From Pseudomonas sp. PDM05 (lineage in GTDB: Bacteria > Pseudomonadota > Gammaproteobacteria > Pseudomonadales > Pseudomonadaceae): 64,000 nt of DNA. Both the position numbers and the translations under genes were made by a program. Below, piece after piece: positions 37,893-46,354 of this stretch (positions are counted from its first letter, which is position 1; each line of letters opens with the position of its first letter). The DNA lies in assembly GCF_014851685.1 (NCBI RefSeq), contig NZ_JACVAC010000008.1, positions 186,001 to 250,000 on the forward strand. Reading direction: 5' to 3'. The notes beneath the pieces are model-generated. The model had not been told where the DNA came from. It searched no databases and saw only the letters and a program-made list of their open reading frames with translations.

Positions 37893-40405
37893 AGCTCCAC
37901 GACAGGTGAGGTTTCAACGGTGGCCGCGTGGTACAGGCGCAACGCCTCACGCACTTGGGCGGCTTCTTCCAGGCCCAGCACCTGACGGGCGATGATCTGG
38001 CAGTCGGCCAGGTCCAGCTCGCGCACGGTGGCCTTGATGGTCGGGATCAACGGTACGCTGACCGACAATTCATCCACCCCCAGCCCGAGCAACACCGGCA
38101 CCGCCAGTGCTTCGGAGGCCAACGCCCCACACACGCCGACCCACTTGCCATGGGCATGGGCCGCCTTGACGGTAGTGGCGATCAAGCGCAGCACCGCCGG
38201 GTGGAAGCTGTCGGCCTGGCTGGCCAGGCGCGGGTGGTCGCGGTCCATGGCCAGGGTGTATTGGGTCAGGTCATTGGTGCCGATGGAGAAGAAATCCACA
38301 TGGGGCGCAAACACATCGGCCATCAGCGCGGCGGACGGCACTTCGATCATGATGCCCAGTTTCGGCAGTTCAGAGAGCCCGAGCGCCAGCGCTTCTTCCT
38401 GAAGAATCGTGCGGGCCTGGTGCAGTTCCGACAGCAGGCTGACCATCGGCAACATGATGTGCAGGCGCGCAAAACCGGCGCTGGCGAGGATTGCACGGAA
38501 CTGCTCGCGCAGCAGCTGCGGGCGCTCCAGGCACAGGCGAATGCCACGCAAGCCGAGGAACGGGTTGGTCTCGGTGTCCATCGGCACGTAGGCCAATGGT
38601 TTGTCGCCGCCGACGTCCAGGGTACGCACCACCAGATTGCGCTCAGTGCCCAGGGCACGGGCGATGGCGGTGTAGGTGCCCGCCTGTTCTTCCGGGCTGG
38701 GCGCGCGATTGCGGTCCAGGTAGAGGAACTCGGAGCGCAGCAGGCCAACCCCCTCGCCGCCCAGGGTCAACGACTGCTCGACTTCTTGCAACGAGGCGAC
38801 GTTGGCAGTGACTTCAACGTGATGCCCATCGCGAGTAGTGGCAGCTAATCCAGCCTGCGCCACTTCGCGCTGGCGACGCAGTACTTGCTGTTGGCGCGCG
38901 GCCTCCAGCTGTTCGATTTCAGCCAGGTTCGGCTCCAGGTGCAGCTCACCTTTGTCGGCATCCAGCAGCACCTGCTTGCCATTGGCCAACGCCAGCACTT
39001 GCAGCGGCACACCACACATCGCCGGCAGGCCGAGGGCACGGGCGAGGATCGCGACGTGACTGGTGGCGCCGCCGCCGACGGTGACAAACCCCAGCACCTT
39101 GCGCGTGTCGAGGCTGGCGGTTTGCGAGGGCGTCAGCTGTTCGGCGATCAGGATCGCGCGCTCGGGCAAGTCCCAGGCGCTGTCTTGAATGCCGAGGATC
39201 AACTTGAGCACGCGTTGGCCAACGTCGGCCAAGTCCGCTGCACGTTCGGCGATCAGCGCATTGCCCAGGCCCTGGAACAACTGGACGGTGGCGAGCGTGG
39301 CGCTGTTCCAGGCAAACGCGGCGCTCTTGCCCTGCGCCAGCAGGTCGTGGGATTGCTCAAGCAATGTCGGGTCTTCGAGCAACTCTTGGTGAGCACGGAA
39401 AATCTCCGCCTGGGCGCTACCGGCGGCCTTGTCTTGCAACGCTTGCAGCGCTGCGTTGGCGGCCCGCAGGCCACGCTGCAATGCGGCGCGTTCGGCCGCT
39501 TCACCAGCGCCCTGCTCGGTGATGCTCAACTCGGGCTCAGCCACCTGAACCACCTGGCCAAACGCCGAGCCCGGCGACGCGCACACGCCGCGCAATAGTG
39601 TCGACGATGACACCGGCGCAATCACTTCGGCCGCTGCCGCGACCGTCTCGCCGCAACCGTCAGCCAACAGCGCCACCAATGCCTTGATCGCCGCGTCGGC
39701 ATCCTCGCCCGCGGCGCTCACTTGCAAGGTGTCGCCGTACACGGTTTGCAGCGCCATGATCGCCACCAGCGACTTGGCGTTGGCGCTCTGGGTTTGCTTG
39801 TGCAGGTAGATGCTCGCCTTGAAGCCCTTGGCCGCCTGGGCCAGCACCGCCGCCGGGCGCGCATGCAGGCCGTTGGCGTTGGGCAGCGTCAGCGGTTTGG
39901 AGAACAGCGCATCGCCCTCCTCCTCATCCACTGCGTCAACCGGCGCGGCTGGGGATAACTGCAACAGCGGCTGGCCCATCTCGACCGAGCCGTTCGCCAG
40001 CAAGGTGAACGGCTCACCGCTGACCACCAGCATCAAGGTCAGCAGGCTGCGGGCATTGAGCGCCACATAATCGGCATCGAATTCGATCAGCGCCTGCCCG
40101 GCTTCCACGCGCTGGCCTTCCTGCACCAAGCGGGTGAAACCTTTGCCTGCGAGGTTCACGGTGTCCAGGCCGATATGCATCAGCACCTGCACGCCGTGGT
40201 CATCGGTGATGCTGACCGCATGCCCACTGTCCTGGATATTGCTGATCACCCCGGCCAACGGTGCGCAGAGGGTCTGCGAGGTCGGGTCGATGCACAGGCC
40301 ATCGCCGATCAGGCGGCTGGAGAAGACCGGGTCGGGCACCGAGTCCAGTGCCAGCAGCACGCCGGACAGCGGTGCCAGCAGTTCCAGGGGTTGAGTTGTG
40401 GTCAT
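37889..40405 (-). CDS. PTS fusion protein EIIA-HPr-EI of the trehalose cluster
   Basis: The 838-residue protein has the same order as NagF: EIIA with His77 (LMHIGLDTVNL), HPr with His181 (GLHARPAA) and Enzyme I with His450 (GGGATSHVAILARAL), plus the C-terminal GVCGALASEA. It should carry phosphate from phosphoenolpyruvate to Cys28 of TreB. AGGTGA lies just upstream of the ATG. It resembles NagF in layout throughout. It is transcribed downstream of the porin gene and ends in a four-base overlap with the orphan EIIB gene. Confidence 0.92.
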   Translation of the reverse strand: MTTTQPLELLAPLSGVLLALDSVPDPVFSSRLIGDGLCIDPTSQTLCAPLAGVISNIQDSGHAVSITDDHGVQVLMHIGLDTVNLAGKGFTRLVQEGQRVEAGQALIEFDADYVALNARSLLTLMLVVSGEPFTLLANGSVEMGQPLLQLSPAAPVDAVDEEEGDALFSKPLTLPNANGLHARPAAVLAQAAKGFKASIYLHKQTQSANAKSLVAIMALQTVYGDTLQVSAAGEDADAAIKALVALLADGCGETVAAAAEVIAPVSSSTLLRGVCASPGSAFGQVVQVAEPELSITEQGAGEAAERAALQRGLRAANAALQALQDKAAGSAQAEIFRAHQELLEDPTLLEQSHDLLAQGKSAAFAWNSATLATVQLFQGLGNALIAERAADLADVGQRVLKLILGIQDSAWDLPERAILIAEQLTPSQTASLDTRKVLGFVTVGGGATSHVAILARALGLPAMCGVPLQVLALANGKQVLLDADKGELHLEPNLAEIEQLEAARQQQVLRRQREVAQAGLAATTRDGHHVEVTANVASLQEVEQSLTLGGEGVGLLRSEFLYLDRNRAPSPEEQAGTYTAIARALGTERNLVVRTLDVGGDKPLAYVPMDTETNPFLGLRGIRLCLERPQLLREQFRAILASAGFARLHIMLPMVSLLSELHQARTILQEEALALGLSELPKLGIMIEVPSAALMADVFAPHVDFFSIGTNDLTQYTLAMDRDHPRLASQADSFHPAVLRLIATTVKAAHAHGKWVGVCGALASEALAVPVLLGLGVDELSVSVPLIPTIKATVRELDLADCQIIARQVLGLEEAAQVREALRLYHAATVETSPVVEL

Positions 40406-40475
40406 GACTTCACCTGTTGTTTTGTTCTGTAAAAATCATCGGTTGGATACAAATCCCTGGGGCGGCGGAGATCAA

Positions 40476-40568
40476 CATGTGGGAGCGGGCTTGCTCGCGA
40501 ATGCAGTGTGTCAGTCACCGAATACATAGCTGATACACCGCATTCGCGAGCAAGCCCGCTCCCACATT
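40476..40568. repeat. REPIN inside the trehalose gene cluster
   Basis: ATGTGGGAGCGGGCTTGC and its inverse GCAAGCCCGCTCCCACAT bound this element. Both arms continue TCGCGAATGC, giving about 30 bp of near-perfect symmetry. It lies between the porin and the fusion gene. Confidence 0.92.
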
Positions 40569-40592
40569 ATTAGTCCGCGTACACCCACATAC

Positions 40593-41813
40593 TTACTTCC
40601 ACCAGTACTCGACCTGCACACCAAAGTTCGACCCATGCCGCGCCGTACCGTACGACCCGGTATCGGACAACGCCGACCCTGCCGCCAGCTCATTCGCCGC
40701 GCGCTTGGCCGCTTCGTTCCAGGTTGCATAGGTGTAGTACAAACGCACTTCCGGGCGCGCCCAGAAATCCGGGCCTTTGGGTGACCAGGTCGGGGCAAAG
40801 GTAAATTTGCTCAGCTTGCGCGTGCCGCCACTGGCATCGACCTGATCATGGCCAAGCTCGGTGACCAGCTTGAACTGCTCGCTGATGGCATACGCCGGAC
40901 GCACGCCGACAGACATCCAGGTCTGGTCCTGGCTGCCGGGGCGAATGTCTTTCTGGTACACCGCCTCGATCTGCCCGCCGAAACGCGGAGTCACCTGCCA
41001 GTCGAAAAACTCCACGGCGCGATAACTCTTGCTGCTGTTATCCAGGAATGTATTGCCGGTGTAGCCGAGCCCGGTGCCGGGGCCTTCGCCGTACTGCAAG
41101 GCGAACTTGTTCTTGCCGCCCAGGAAAGGTTTTTGCACGTGCTGCGCGGTGAGCGCCCAGCCGCTGTTGGTGTCGCGCCCACCGGCTTTTTCGATGTAGC
41201 TCAAGCCCAGTTCCAGCTCACCGCCAGGGTTGGTCTTGAAGCCGGCAACGTTGAAGTCGTGACGGGTGGCGTATTCCTTCTGGTACAGGTTGTCCTTGCG
41301 GGAAATCGCATAGCTGTACTTGAGGTCGCCGATCAGCACGTCCTCGATGCCGCCGCCCGTGGCGCTCTGGTTCCAGTAGTAGAAGTCGGAGATATGGATG
41401 TCGTTACGCTTGTAGTAACGCCGCCCGGCCCAGATCGAGCCGCCGTTGAGGCTGGGCAGGTTGGACCACTGCGCATACATCTGCGGCATGCGCGCCGAGC
41501 CGTTGTTCTCGCCCTGGAACTTGAGCTCGCGGTCGTACTTGTTATAGAGCGAGGCCATGGCATCAACGCTGAGCACCGAGCCGTCGTCGAGGGTCAGCAG
41601 GTCCTGACGCAGTTCCAGCTCGGCGTATTGTTCGCATTCGTTACCCAGGCGGTACTTGGATTGCGCCCCCGGCAATTGGAAGCATTGTTGCGGACCGCTG
41701 CCCGTTGAAGTGCCTGCGCCGCTGCGCAGGTAACCGGCAAATTCCAGCGCCTGCGCACCGAAGGGCAAGCCCAGGCAGGACGCAACGAGGCCCAGTTTTA
41801 TTGTTGTTTTCAT
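40593..41813 (-). CDS. Maltoporin-like carbohydrate porin
   Basis: The 406-residue protein has a signal peptide (to about AQALE, residue 24) and the features of the LamB maltoporin family: N-terminal FAGYLRSGAGTS, an early CFQLPGA ... RLGNECE cysteine pair, WAGRRYYKRNDIHISDFYYWNQS, and a C-terminal aromatic strand. It should form an outer-membrane trimer for sugar uptake. Its place between treC and the PTS fusion suggests trehalose entry. GGAGTG before ATG 41813 supports the start. Some Pseudomonas relatives are annotated OprB-like, but LamB similarity is better. Confidence 0.88.
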   Translation of the reverse strand: MKTTIKLGLVASCLGLPFGAQALEFAGYLRSGAGTSTGSGPQQCFQLPGAQSKYRLGNECEQYAELELRQDLLTLDDGSVLSVDAMASLYNKYDRELKFQGENNGSARMPQMYAQWSNLPSLNGGSIWAGRRYYKRNDIHISDFYYWNQSATGGGIEDVLIGDLKYSYAISRKDNLYQKEYATRHDFNVAGFKTNPGGELELGLSYIEKAGGRDTNSGWALTAQHVQKPFLGGKNKFALQYGEGPGTGLGYTGNTFLDNSSKSYRAVEFFDWQVTPRFGGQIEAVYQKDIRPGSQDQTWMSVGVRPAYAISEQFKLVTELGHDQVDASGGTRKLSKFTFAPTWSPKGPDFWARPEVRLYYTYATWNEAAKRAANELAAGSALSDTGSYGTARHGSNFGVQVEYWWK

Positions 41814-41881
41814 GACGCACTCCGAATTTTTATTATGGTTTTTGCAGCGCCCCGTGCTCCCACACGGGGTTACAGCGGGTC

Positions 41882-43528
41882 TCAGTCCTTGAGGTGCAGC
41901 ACAAACGATTCGTAGGGGCGCAACACCACCGCCGCGCTTCGCTGCGGGCAGTCGGGGTAGTTGCTGATCAGCAGGCGTTGCTCGGTCGCCGCGTTGAGCA
42001 CGTTGTCAGGCAGTTGGATTTCGCAGGGTTTGCCGTAGAAGTTGTTCAGCACCAGCAGGCGTTCGCCGTGACCTTCGCGCAGGTAGGCCCAGACCTGGAG
42101 ATGGTCTGGCAGCAGTTGGCGATAGACGCCGTGCTGGATCAGCGGCTCGTGGCGACGCAAGGCGATCAGCGCACGGTAGTGATGCAGCACCGAATCCGGG
42201 TCATCCAGCTGGCATTCGACGTTGATCGTCGAGGCATTGGCCGCAATACCAATCCACGGCTCGCCGCGGCTGAAACCGGCGTTGGCCCCGGCATTCCACT
42301 GCATCGGCGTACGCCCGTTGTCCCGCGACTTCTGCATGATCGCAGCCATGCTCACGGCTTCGGACTCGCCCGCATCGCGCTTGAGACGGAAGATATTCAG
42401 GGTCTCCACATCACGGTATTGCTCGATGCGGTCGAAGCCCGGGTTGGTCATGCCCAACTCTTCGCCCTGATACACGTACGGCGTGCCCTGGAGAAAGTGC
42501 AGCGCGGTGGCGAGCATCTTGGCCGAGACCACGCGGTGTAAACCGTCGTCACCAAAACGCGAGACCACGCGCGGCTGGTCGTGGTTACACCAGAACAGCG
42601 CATTCCAGCCGCCACCGGCCTGCATGCCCAGTTGCCAGTCGGAAAAGATCTGCTTGAGCTGGAGGAAATCGAAGTCGGCCTTCACCCACTTCTGCAGGTT
42701 TGGGTAATCGACTTTCAGGTGATGAAAGTTGAAGGTCATCGACAGCTCTTTCGACGCTGGATTCGAATAACGAATGCAGTGTTCCAGACTGGTGGACGAC
42801 ATCTCGCCGACGTTGATCAGGTCGTGGCCTTCGAAGACTTCGCGGTGCATTTCCTGCAAGTACTCGTGCACGTTCGGGCCGTCGGTGTAGAAGCGACGGC
42901 CGTCGGTGTTGTCCTCGGGGAAATCGGCGGGCTTGGAGATCAGGTTGATCACGTCCAGGCGGAAACCGCCGACGCCCTTGTCACGCCAGAAGCGCATCAG
43001 CTTGAACACTTCGGCGCGCACCTTGGGGTTGTCCCAATTGAGGTCGGCCTGGGTGTGGTCGAACAGGTGCAGGAAATACTGGCCGGTTTGCGCCTCGTAC
43101 TCCCAGGCCGAGCCGCCGAACTTGGATTCCCAGTTGTTCGGCTGGTCGCGCCAGATGTAGAAGTCGCGGTACGGGTTGTCGAGGCTGCTGCGTGCTTGCT
43201 GGAACCACGCGTGCTCGATGGAGGTGTGGTTGACCACGATGTCGAGCATCAGCTTGATGCCGCGCTTGGCGGCTTCGCTGATCAGCAACTCGCAGTCGGC
43301 CATGGTCCCGTAGCTGGGGTCGATGGCGTAGTAGTCGCTGATGTCGTAGCCGTTGTCGCGCTGCGGCGAGCGCAGGAACGGGGTGATCCACAGGCAGTCG
43401 ACGCCCAGCCATTGGAGGTAGTCGAGTTTGTCCACGATGCCCAACAGGTCACCGGTGGCGTTACCCGCGTGGCTGTGGAAGCTTTTGGGGTAGATCTGGT
43501 AGATCACCGAGTGTTGCCAGTTTTGCAT
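41882..43528 (-). CDS. treC: Alpha,alpha-phosphotrehalase
   Basis: TreC hydrolyses trehalose-6-phosphate to glucose and glucose-6-phosphate. The 548-residue GH13 enzyme begins MQNWQHSVIYQIYPKSF and carries the family motifs DIVVNHTS, GGFRLDVINLI (nucleophile Asp), LINVGEMSS (acid Glu) and FWCNHDQPR. AAGGAG in front of the start supports it over the longer frame to 43594. It lies between treB and the porin gene. Confidence 0.95.
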   Translation of the reverse strand: MQNWQHSVIYQIYPKSFHSHAGNATGDLLGIVDKLDYLQWLGVDCLWITPFLRSPQRDNGYDISDYYAIDPSYGTMADCELLISEAAKRGIKLMLDIVVNHTSIEHAWFQQARSSLDNPYRDFYIWRDQPNNWESKFGGSAWEYEAQTGQYFLHLFDHTQADLNWDNPKVRAEVFKLMRFWRDKGVGGFRLDVINLISKPADFPEDNTDGRRFYTDGPNVHEYLQEMHREVFEGHDLINVGEMSSTSLEHCIRYSNPASKELSMTFNFHHLKVDYPNLQKWVKADFDFLQLKQIFSDWQLGMQAGGGWNALFWCNHDQPRVVSRFGDDGLHRVVSAKMLATALHFLQGTPYVYQGEELGMTNPGFDRIEQYRDVETLNIFRLKRDAGESEAVSMAAIMQKSRDNGRTPMQWNAGANAGFSRGEPWIGIAANASTINVECQLDDPDSVLHHYRALIALRRHEPLIQHGVYRQLLPDHLQVWAYLREGHGERLLVLNNFYGKPCEIQLPDNVLNAATEQRLLISNYPDCPQRSAAVVLRPYESFVLHLKD

Positions 43529-43555
43529 GGGGGCTCCTTGAGTAGAGTTTGGTGC

Positions 43556-43632
43556 TGGCTTTGCAAGCCAGCTCCCACATCTGCATGCATTCACAAATCA
43601 AAATGTGGGAGCGGGCTTGCCCGCGATAGCAG
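43556..43632. repeat. REPIN between treB and treC
   Basis: GCAAGCCAGCTCCCACAT and ATGTGGGAGCGGGCTTGC are inverted across a 30-bp spacer. It lies in the middle of what should be one operon. Confidence 0.88.
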
Positions 43633-43636
43633 TGGT

Positions 43637-45079
43637 TCAGGCAACCCTGTACCCAGGCCGAACAATCTTCATGCTCAACCCACAGGTCAGAACAAACGGC
43701 ACCACGATCGCAATCACCATCCCGATCACGAAACTGGGGATGTACTGCGGAATGATCGAGATAAACCCAGGCAAGCCACCGACCCCGATGGCTGACGCCT
43801 GCACCTTGTTCAGCGACAGGAAAATGCTGCCCAGCGCCGAGCCCAGCAGCGCGGCGTAGAACGGAAACTTGAAGCGCAGGTTCACCCCGAACATCGCTGG
43901 CTCCGTGATGCCGAAGTACGCGGAAATCGCCGAGGTGGACGCCATGCTTTTGTCCCGCGCATTGCGGGTCATGTAGAACACCCCAAGCGCGGCGCTGCCC
44001 TGGGCCAGGTTGGACATGACAATCATCGGCCAGATAAAGGTGCCGCCCTGGGTCGAGATGAGTTGCAGGTCCACGGCGAGGAACATGTGGTGCATGCCGG
44101 TGATCACCAACGGCGCATACAGCAGGCCGAAAATCGCCCCGCCAACCATCGGCGCCAGGTCGAACAGGGTGACCACACCTTCGGTGATCAGGATGCCGAG
44201 GTGACGGGTCACCGGGCCGATGATCGCCAGGGCCAGCACGCCGGTGACAACGATGGTGGTGATCGGCACGACGAGCAGTTGGATCGCGTTGGGCACCCGC
44301 GCCCGCAGCCATTTCTCGATGACACTCATCACATAGGCGGCCATCAGGATCGGCAGGATCTGCCCCTGGTAGCCGACTTTTTCAATCTTGAACCAGCCGA
44401 AAATATCGAAGTACGGCAGGCTCTGGCCGTCGAGGCCGGCAACAGCTTTACCGTAGTTCCAGGCATTGAGCAGGTCCGGGTGCACCAGCATCAGGCCCAG
44501 CACGATGCCGAGGATTTCACTGCCGCCAAAGCGCTTGGCCGCCGACCAGCCCACCAGCGCCGGCAGGAACACGAACGAGGTGTTGGCCATCAGGTTGATC
44601 AGGCTCCACAGGCCATCCAGGTTCGGATACGCCTCCAGCAGCGTCTTGCCCTCGATGAACATGCCCTTGGCACCCATCAGGTTGTTCACGCCCATCAACA
44701 GGCCGGCAATGATCAGCGCGGGCAGGATCGGCATGAACACATCGGAGAACACCCGCACCAGGCGCTGCATGGCGTTGGTCTTGTCGGCGCCTTTTTTCTT
44801 CACGTCGGCGATGGTGGCGGCGGCGAGGCCGGTCTGTTCGCGCAGGGCGGCGTAGACCTTTTCCACCTCGCCGGGGCCGATGACCACCTGGAACAGGCCG
44901 CCGGTGAAGAACGAGCCCTTGACCAGATCGACCTGGTTCAGCGCACTGCCGTTGACCAGGCTCGGGTCCTTCAACGCCAGGCGCAGGCGGGTCACACAGT
45001 GGGCGGCTTGCTCAAGATTGTCGCTGCCACCGAGGTGTTCGAGGATCTCGCGGGCAATGTTCGAATAGTCGTGGCTCAT
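43637..45079 (-). CDS. treB: PTS trehalose-specific EIIBC permease
   Basis: The 480-residue protein starts with an EIIB domain carrying the phosphorylated Cys28 (AAHCVTRLRL). An EIIC domain with about ten membrane segments follows (FMPILPALIIAGLLMG; ITEPAMFGVNLRFKFPFYAALLG). It imports trehalose as trehalose-6-phosphate. There is no EIIA domain, which agrees with the EIIA-HPr-EI fusion downstream. It is the first gene of the trehalose operon, with a promoter overlapped by TreR-type operators. Confidence 0.95.
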   Translation of the reverse strand: MSHDYSNIAREILEHLGGSDNLEQAAHCVTRLRLALKDPSLVNGSALNQVDLVKGSFFTGGLFQVVIGPGEVEKVYAALREQTGLAAATIADVKKKGADKTNAMQRLVRVFSDVFMPILPALIIAGLLMGVNNLMGAKGMFIEGKTLLEAYPNLDGLWSLINLMANTSFVFLPALVGWSAAKRFGGSEILGIVLGLMLVHPDLLNAWNYGKAVAGLDGQSLPYFDIFGWFKIEKVGYQGQILPILMAAYVMSVIEKWLRARVPNAIQLLVVPITTIVVTGVLALAIIGPVTRHLGILITEGVVTLFDLAPMVGGAIFGLLYAPLVITGMHHMFLAVDLQLISTQGGTFIWPMIVMSNLAQGSAALGVFYMTRNARDKSMASTSAISAYFGITEPAMFGVNLRFKFPFYAALLGSALGSIFLSLNKVQASAIGVGGLPGFISIIPQYIPSFVIGMVIAIVVPFVLTCGLSMKIVRPGYRVA

Positions 45080-45141
45080 GCTTGGTTTCCACTTTGGTTT
45101 TTTTTATTGGGGGGGCAGTCATTGGCAGCACGCCGAGGGCA

Positions 45142-45188
45142 AAAGTACTCGTCTGTACGAGTTAAAGCAATAACTCGTACAGACGAGT
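45142..45188 (-). promoter_or_regulatory. treB promoter with paired TreR operators
   Basis: ACTCGTCTGTACGAGTTA (45147-45164) and its exact inverse TAACTCGTACAGACGAGT (45171-45188) are separated by AAGCAA. On the minus strand this spacer is the -35 (TTGCTT, 45165-45170). TACTTT (45142-45147) is the -10 at 17 bp, so one operator fills the -35/-10 interval and the other lies directly upstream. Each half is itself nearly palindromic (ACTCGT ... ACGAGT), as expected for dimer binding. Confidence 0.8.
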
Positions 45189-45297
45189 TACAAAAAGTTT
45201 ATTCGGTGTAGGACCCGACTCACTGTAGGTCGAATGGACAAACCCCACCCATGCCACTAAGGTTCCTGCCTGAACGCAAAGGCACAGAGCCATCCCC

Positions 45298-46002
45298 ATG
45301 AGCAAATACAACCAGATCTATACCGATCTGCTTGCCAGCATCACCACTGAACGCCTGCAACGCGGCACGCGCCTCCCCTCCGAAACCGAACTGATGCACA
45401 GCTACCAGGCCAGCCGCGGCACCGTGCGCCGGGCTATCGAGCAGTTGCAGGAGCGCGGCTTTGCGCAAAAGATCCACGGCAAGGGCACCTTCGTGCTGTC
45501 GCCCAACCCGATTGAGTTCCAACTGGGCGGCATCGTCAGCTTCCATGAAACCCACGCCGACCTGGGCGATGACGTACGCACCGACGTCGTCGAGTTCACC
45601 CAGTTCCCGCTGGAAGGTTCACTGCTGCAACATATCGAAGCCGAGCCCGGCACCCTGATCACCCGCATCAAACGGGTGCGGCGCATCGGCGGCAAACGGG
45701 TGATCCTCGACATCAACCATTTCGTCGCCGAGCTGATCCCCGGCCTGGACCGCAGCATCGCCGAGCAGTCGATCTACGCGTTTATCGAACAGACCCTGCA
45801 ACTGCAAATCGCCTACGCCCAGCGCACCATCGAAGCCCTGCCCCGCAGCAAGGACGACCAGGCACACCTCGATCTCGAAGGCCAAAGCCATGTGATCGTG
45901 GTGAGCAACCAGACGTTTTTGCAGGATGGGCGGCAGTTCGAGTACACCGAGTCGCGGCATACGTTGGATAAGTTTTACTTTTCGGATATTGCGCGCCGCT
46001 GA
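45298..46002 (+). CDS. treR: GntR-family trehalose operon repressor
   Basis: The 234-residue protein has a GntR winged helix (LPSETELMHSYQASRGTVRRAIEQLQERGFAQKIHGKGTFV) and a UTRA ligand domain. It is of the Gram-positive TreR type rather than the LacI-type TreR of E. coli. Its position divergent from treB, facing the paired operator, implies that it represses the operon until trehalose-6-phosphate binds. The spacing from the operator (about 110 bp) means its own promoter may also be affected. Confidence 0.9.
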   Translation: MSKYNQIYTDLLASITTERLQRGTRLPSETELMHSYQASRGTVRRAIEQLQERGFAQKIHGKGTFVLSPNPIEFQLGGIVSFHETHADLGDDVRTDVVEFTQFPLEGSLLQHIEAEPGTLITRIKRVRRIGGKRVILDINHFVAELIPGLDRSIAEQSIYAFIEQTLQLQIAYAQRTIEALPRSKDDQAHLDLEGQSHVIVVSNQTFLQDGRQFEYTESRHTLDKFYFSDIARR

Positions 46003-46354
46003 GCGACATCTGGCTGAGCAGTGCGGGGCGAAGCGGCGCTCGTTGAGTCTGCTAAATAGCCCCTGGTCGGTTAGCGCCAATCACCCGTTCCCTGCGCAAA
46101 AGCGCCAATCGTCGCAGATAGCAAGCCATTGGCCGTTAATTGTCGGCGCTGTCCGAAGGCGCTTGCCTCGCTTACCACTATTGCGCGCGGCTGCCGGAAC
46201 GAATTCAAAGTGCCACTAGTCGCAAATATTGCAGAAACAAGAGGGGTCGGCCGACACACTTCCATGAGAGCAGTGTTTAGCCCTGCTCGGTCCAGGGGGG
46301 AAAGGAAAATCCGTTTGGGTATTTATCTGGCCGTATTTTCAGAGCTTTGGATAT
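46003..46354. other. Intergenic region without a recognisable gene
   Basis: I see no convincing coding frame, terminator or operator in these 352 bases. GCGCCAATC occurs twice (about 46075 and 46104), and the stretch before the next gene is AT-rich. It presumably holds the promoter of the GGDEF-EAL gene. Confidence 0.5.
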
